Shown piece by piece: positions 5,895 through 6,110 of a stretch of DNA of 6,110 nucleotides. The notes under the pieces are model-generated. The model was given only the letters and a program-made list of their open reading frames with translations. It had not been told where the DNA came from and ran no database searches. This DNA comes from Pseudoflavonifractor sp047637855. Its GTDB lineage: Bacteria > Bacillota > Clostridia > Oscillospirales > Oscillospiraceae. Where the stretch lies: the NCBI GenBank assembly GCA_047637855.1, contig JBLJBF010000077.1, positions 1 to 6,110 of the forward strand, read 5' to 3'. Within the stretch, counting starts at the first letter, position 1. The number at the start of each line of letters is the position of its first letter. The position numbers and the translations under genes were made by a program.

Positions 5895-6110
5895 TCATAC
5901 GCCCACCGGCTCCCGCTCCCCGGCGGGCTCGGCCGCCTTCTCTTTCTCCTTTGCCATGGCCTTGGCGTTGGCCAGCATGAGCTTGATGCGGTTCTCCTGG
6001 TTGATCTTGGTGGCGCCGGGGTCGTAGTCGATGGCCACCACATTGCTCCAGGGGTAGTCGTCCTTCAGCTTGCGGATCATGCCCTTGCCCACGATGTGGT
6101 TGGGCAGGCA
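5895..6110 (-). CDS. Probable acyl-CoA dehydratase activase-type protein, C-terminal end (partial)
   Basis: The frame is open from the window edge to a TGA at 5897-5895, giving 71 residues. The start lies outside; an internal GTG at 6092 is a valine within the conserved region, not the true start. The residues CLPNHIVGKGMIRKLK, then VVAIDYDPGATKINQENR and IKLMLA, match from memory the C-terminus of the large 2-hydroxyglutaryl-CoA dehydratase activator-related proteins of Clostridia (BadF/BadG/HgdC activase domains fused to dehydratase-like and DUF2229 regions). Such proteins bind ATP and an iron-sulfur cluster and are linked to activation of 2-hydroxyacyl-CoA dehydratases. The catalytic parts are out of view. 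After IKLML the protein carries a charged Lys/Glu/Ala tail of about 25 residues ending in GEREPVGV, longer than I expect for the family. Confidence 0.75.
   Translation of the reverse strand, partial: CLPNHIVGKGMIRKLKDDYPWSNVVAIDYDPGATKINQENRIKLMLANAKAMAKEKEKAAEPAGEREPVGV

Noticed and set aside
5759..6043. Minus-strand open frame overlapping the activase end and the acetyltransferase start
   Set aside because: It is in a different frame from both supported genes, gives a Pro/Ser/Thr/Arg-rich product, and runs through the acetyltransferase ribosome binding site.

Overview
The window is GC-rich, and most codons in its genes end in G or C. Genes are tightly packed with strong GGAGG-type ribosome binding sites. 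A mannose-family PTS, an AgaS-type isomerase, and the tail of what looks like an (R)-2-hydroxyacyl-CoA dehydratase activase occur together. This points to a high-GC gut-type Clostridia, for example an Oscillospiraceae member related to Flavonifractor or Pseudoflavonifractor. The organism call is an inference from gene content, not from a marker gene.

Plus strand, 1-4339: a sugar uptake and breakdown cluster entered part-way. In order it holds the last codons of a PTS IIC subunit, a complete PTS IID subunit, a hairpin that looks like a terminator or attenuator, a Cof-type HAD phosphatase, an AgaS-family SIS isomerase/deaminase, a PTS IIA protein, and a class II aldolase of the tagatose-bisphosphate type. 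A strong terminator closes it. Genes overlap or lie within 12 bases of each other, except for the 111-base gap after IID. The combination fits uptake and phosphorylation of an amino sugar such as galactosamine or N-acetylgalactosamine. AgaS would convert galactosamine-6-phosphate to tagatose-6-phosphate, and the aldolase would cleave tagatose-1,6-bisphosphate after a kinase step. No deacetylase, tagatose-6-phosphate kinase, PTS IIB or regulator is visible. These would lie upstream, outside the window, or elsewhere in the genome.

Minus strand, 6110-4430: the C-terminal end of a probable acyl-CoA dehydratase activase-type protein (entered part-way), an 89-base gap, then a two-gene unit. That unit encodes a GNAT acetyltransferase whose stop overlaps the start of a secreted lipoprotein with an EF-hand-like Asp-rich loop. 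This unit converges on the sugar operon. The hairpin at 4301-4339 has T-runs on both strands and can serve as terminator for both.

The window looks like ordinary, well-kept metabolic chromosome. I found no CRISPR array, insertion sequence, tRNA, rRNA or defence-type system, and no intergenic stretch longer than 138 bases. The points most worth a second look are the internal hairpin after IID, the HAD phosphatase embedded in the amino-sugar operon, and the unassigned GNAT-lipoprotein pair.
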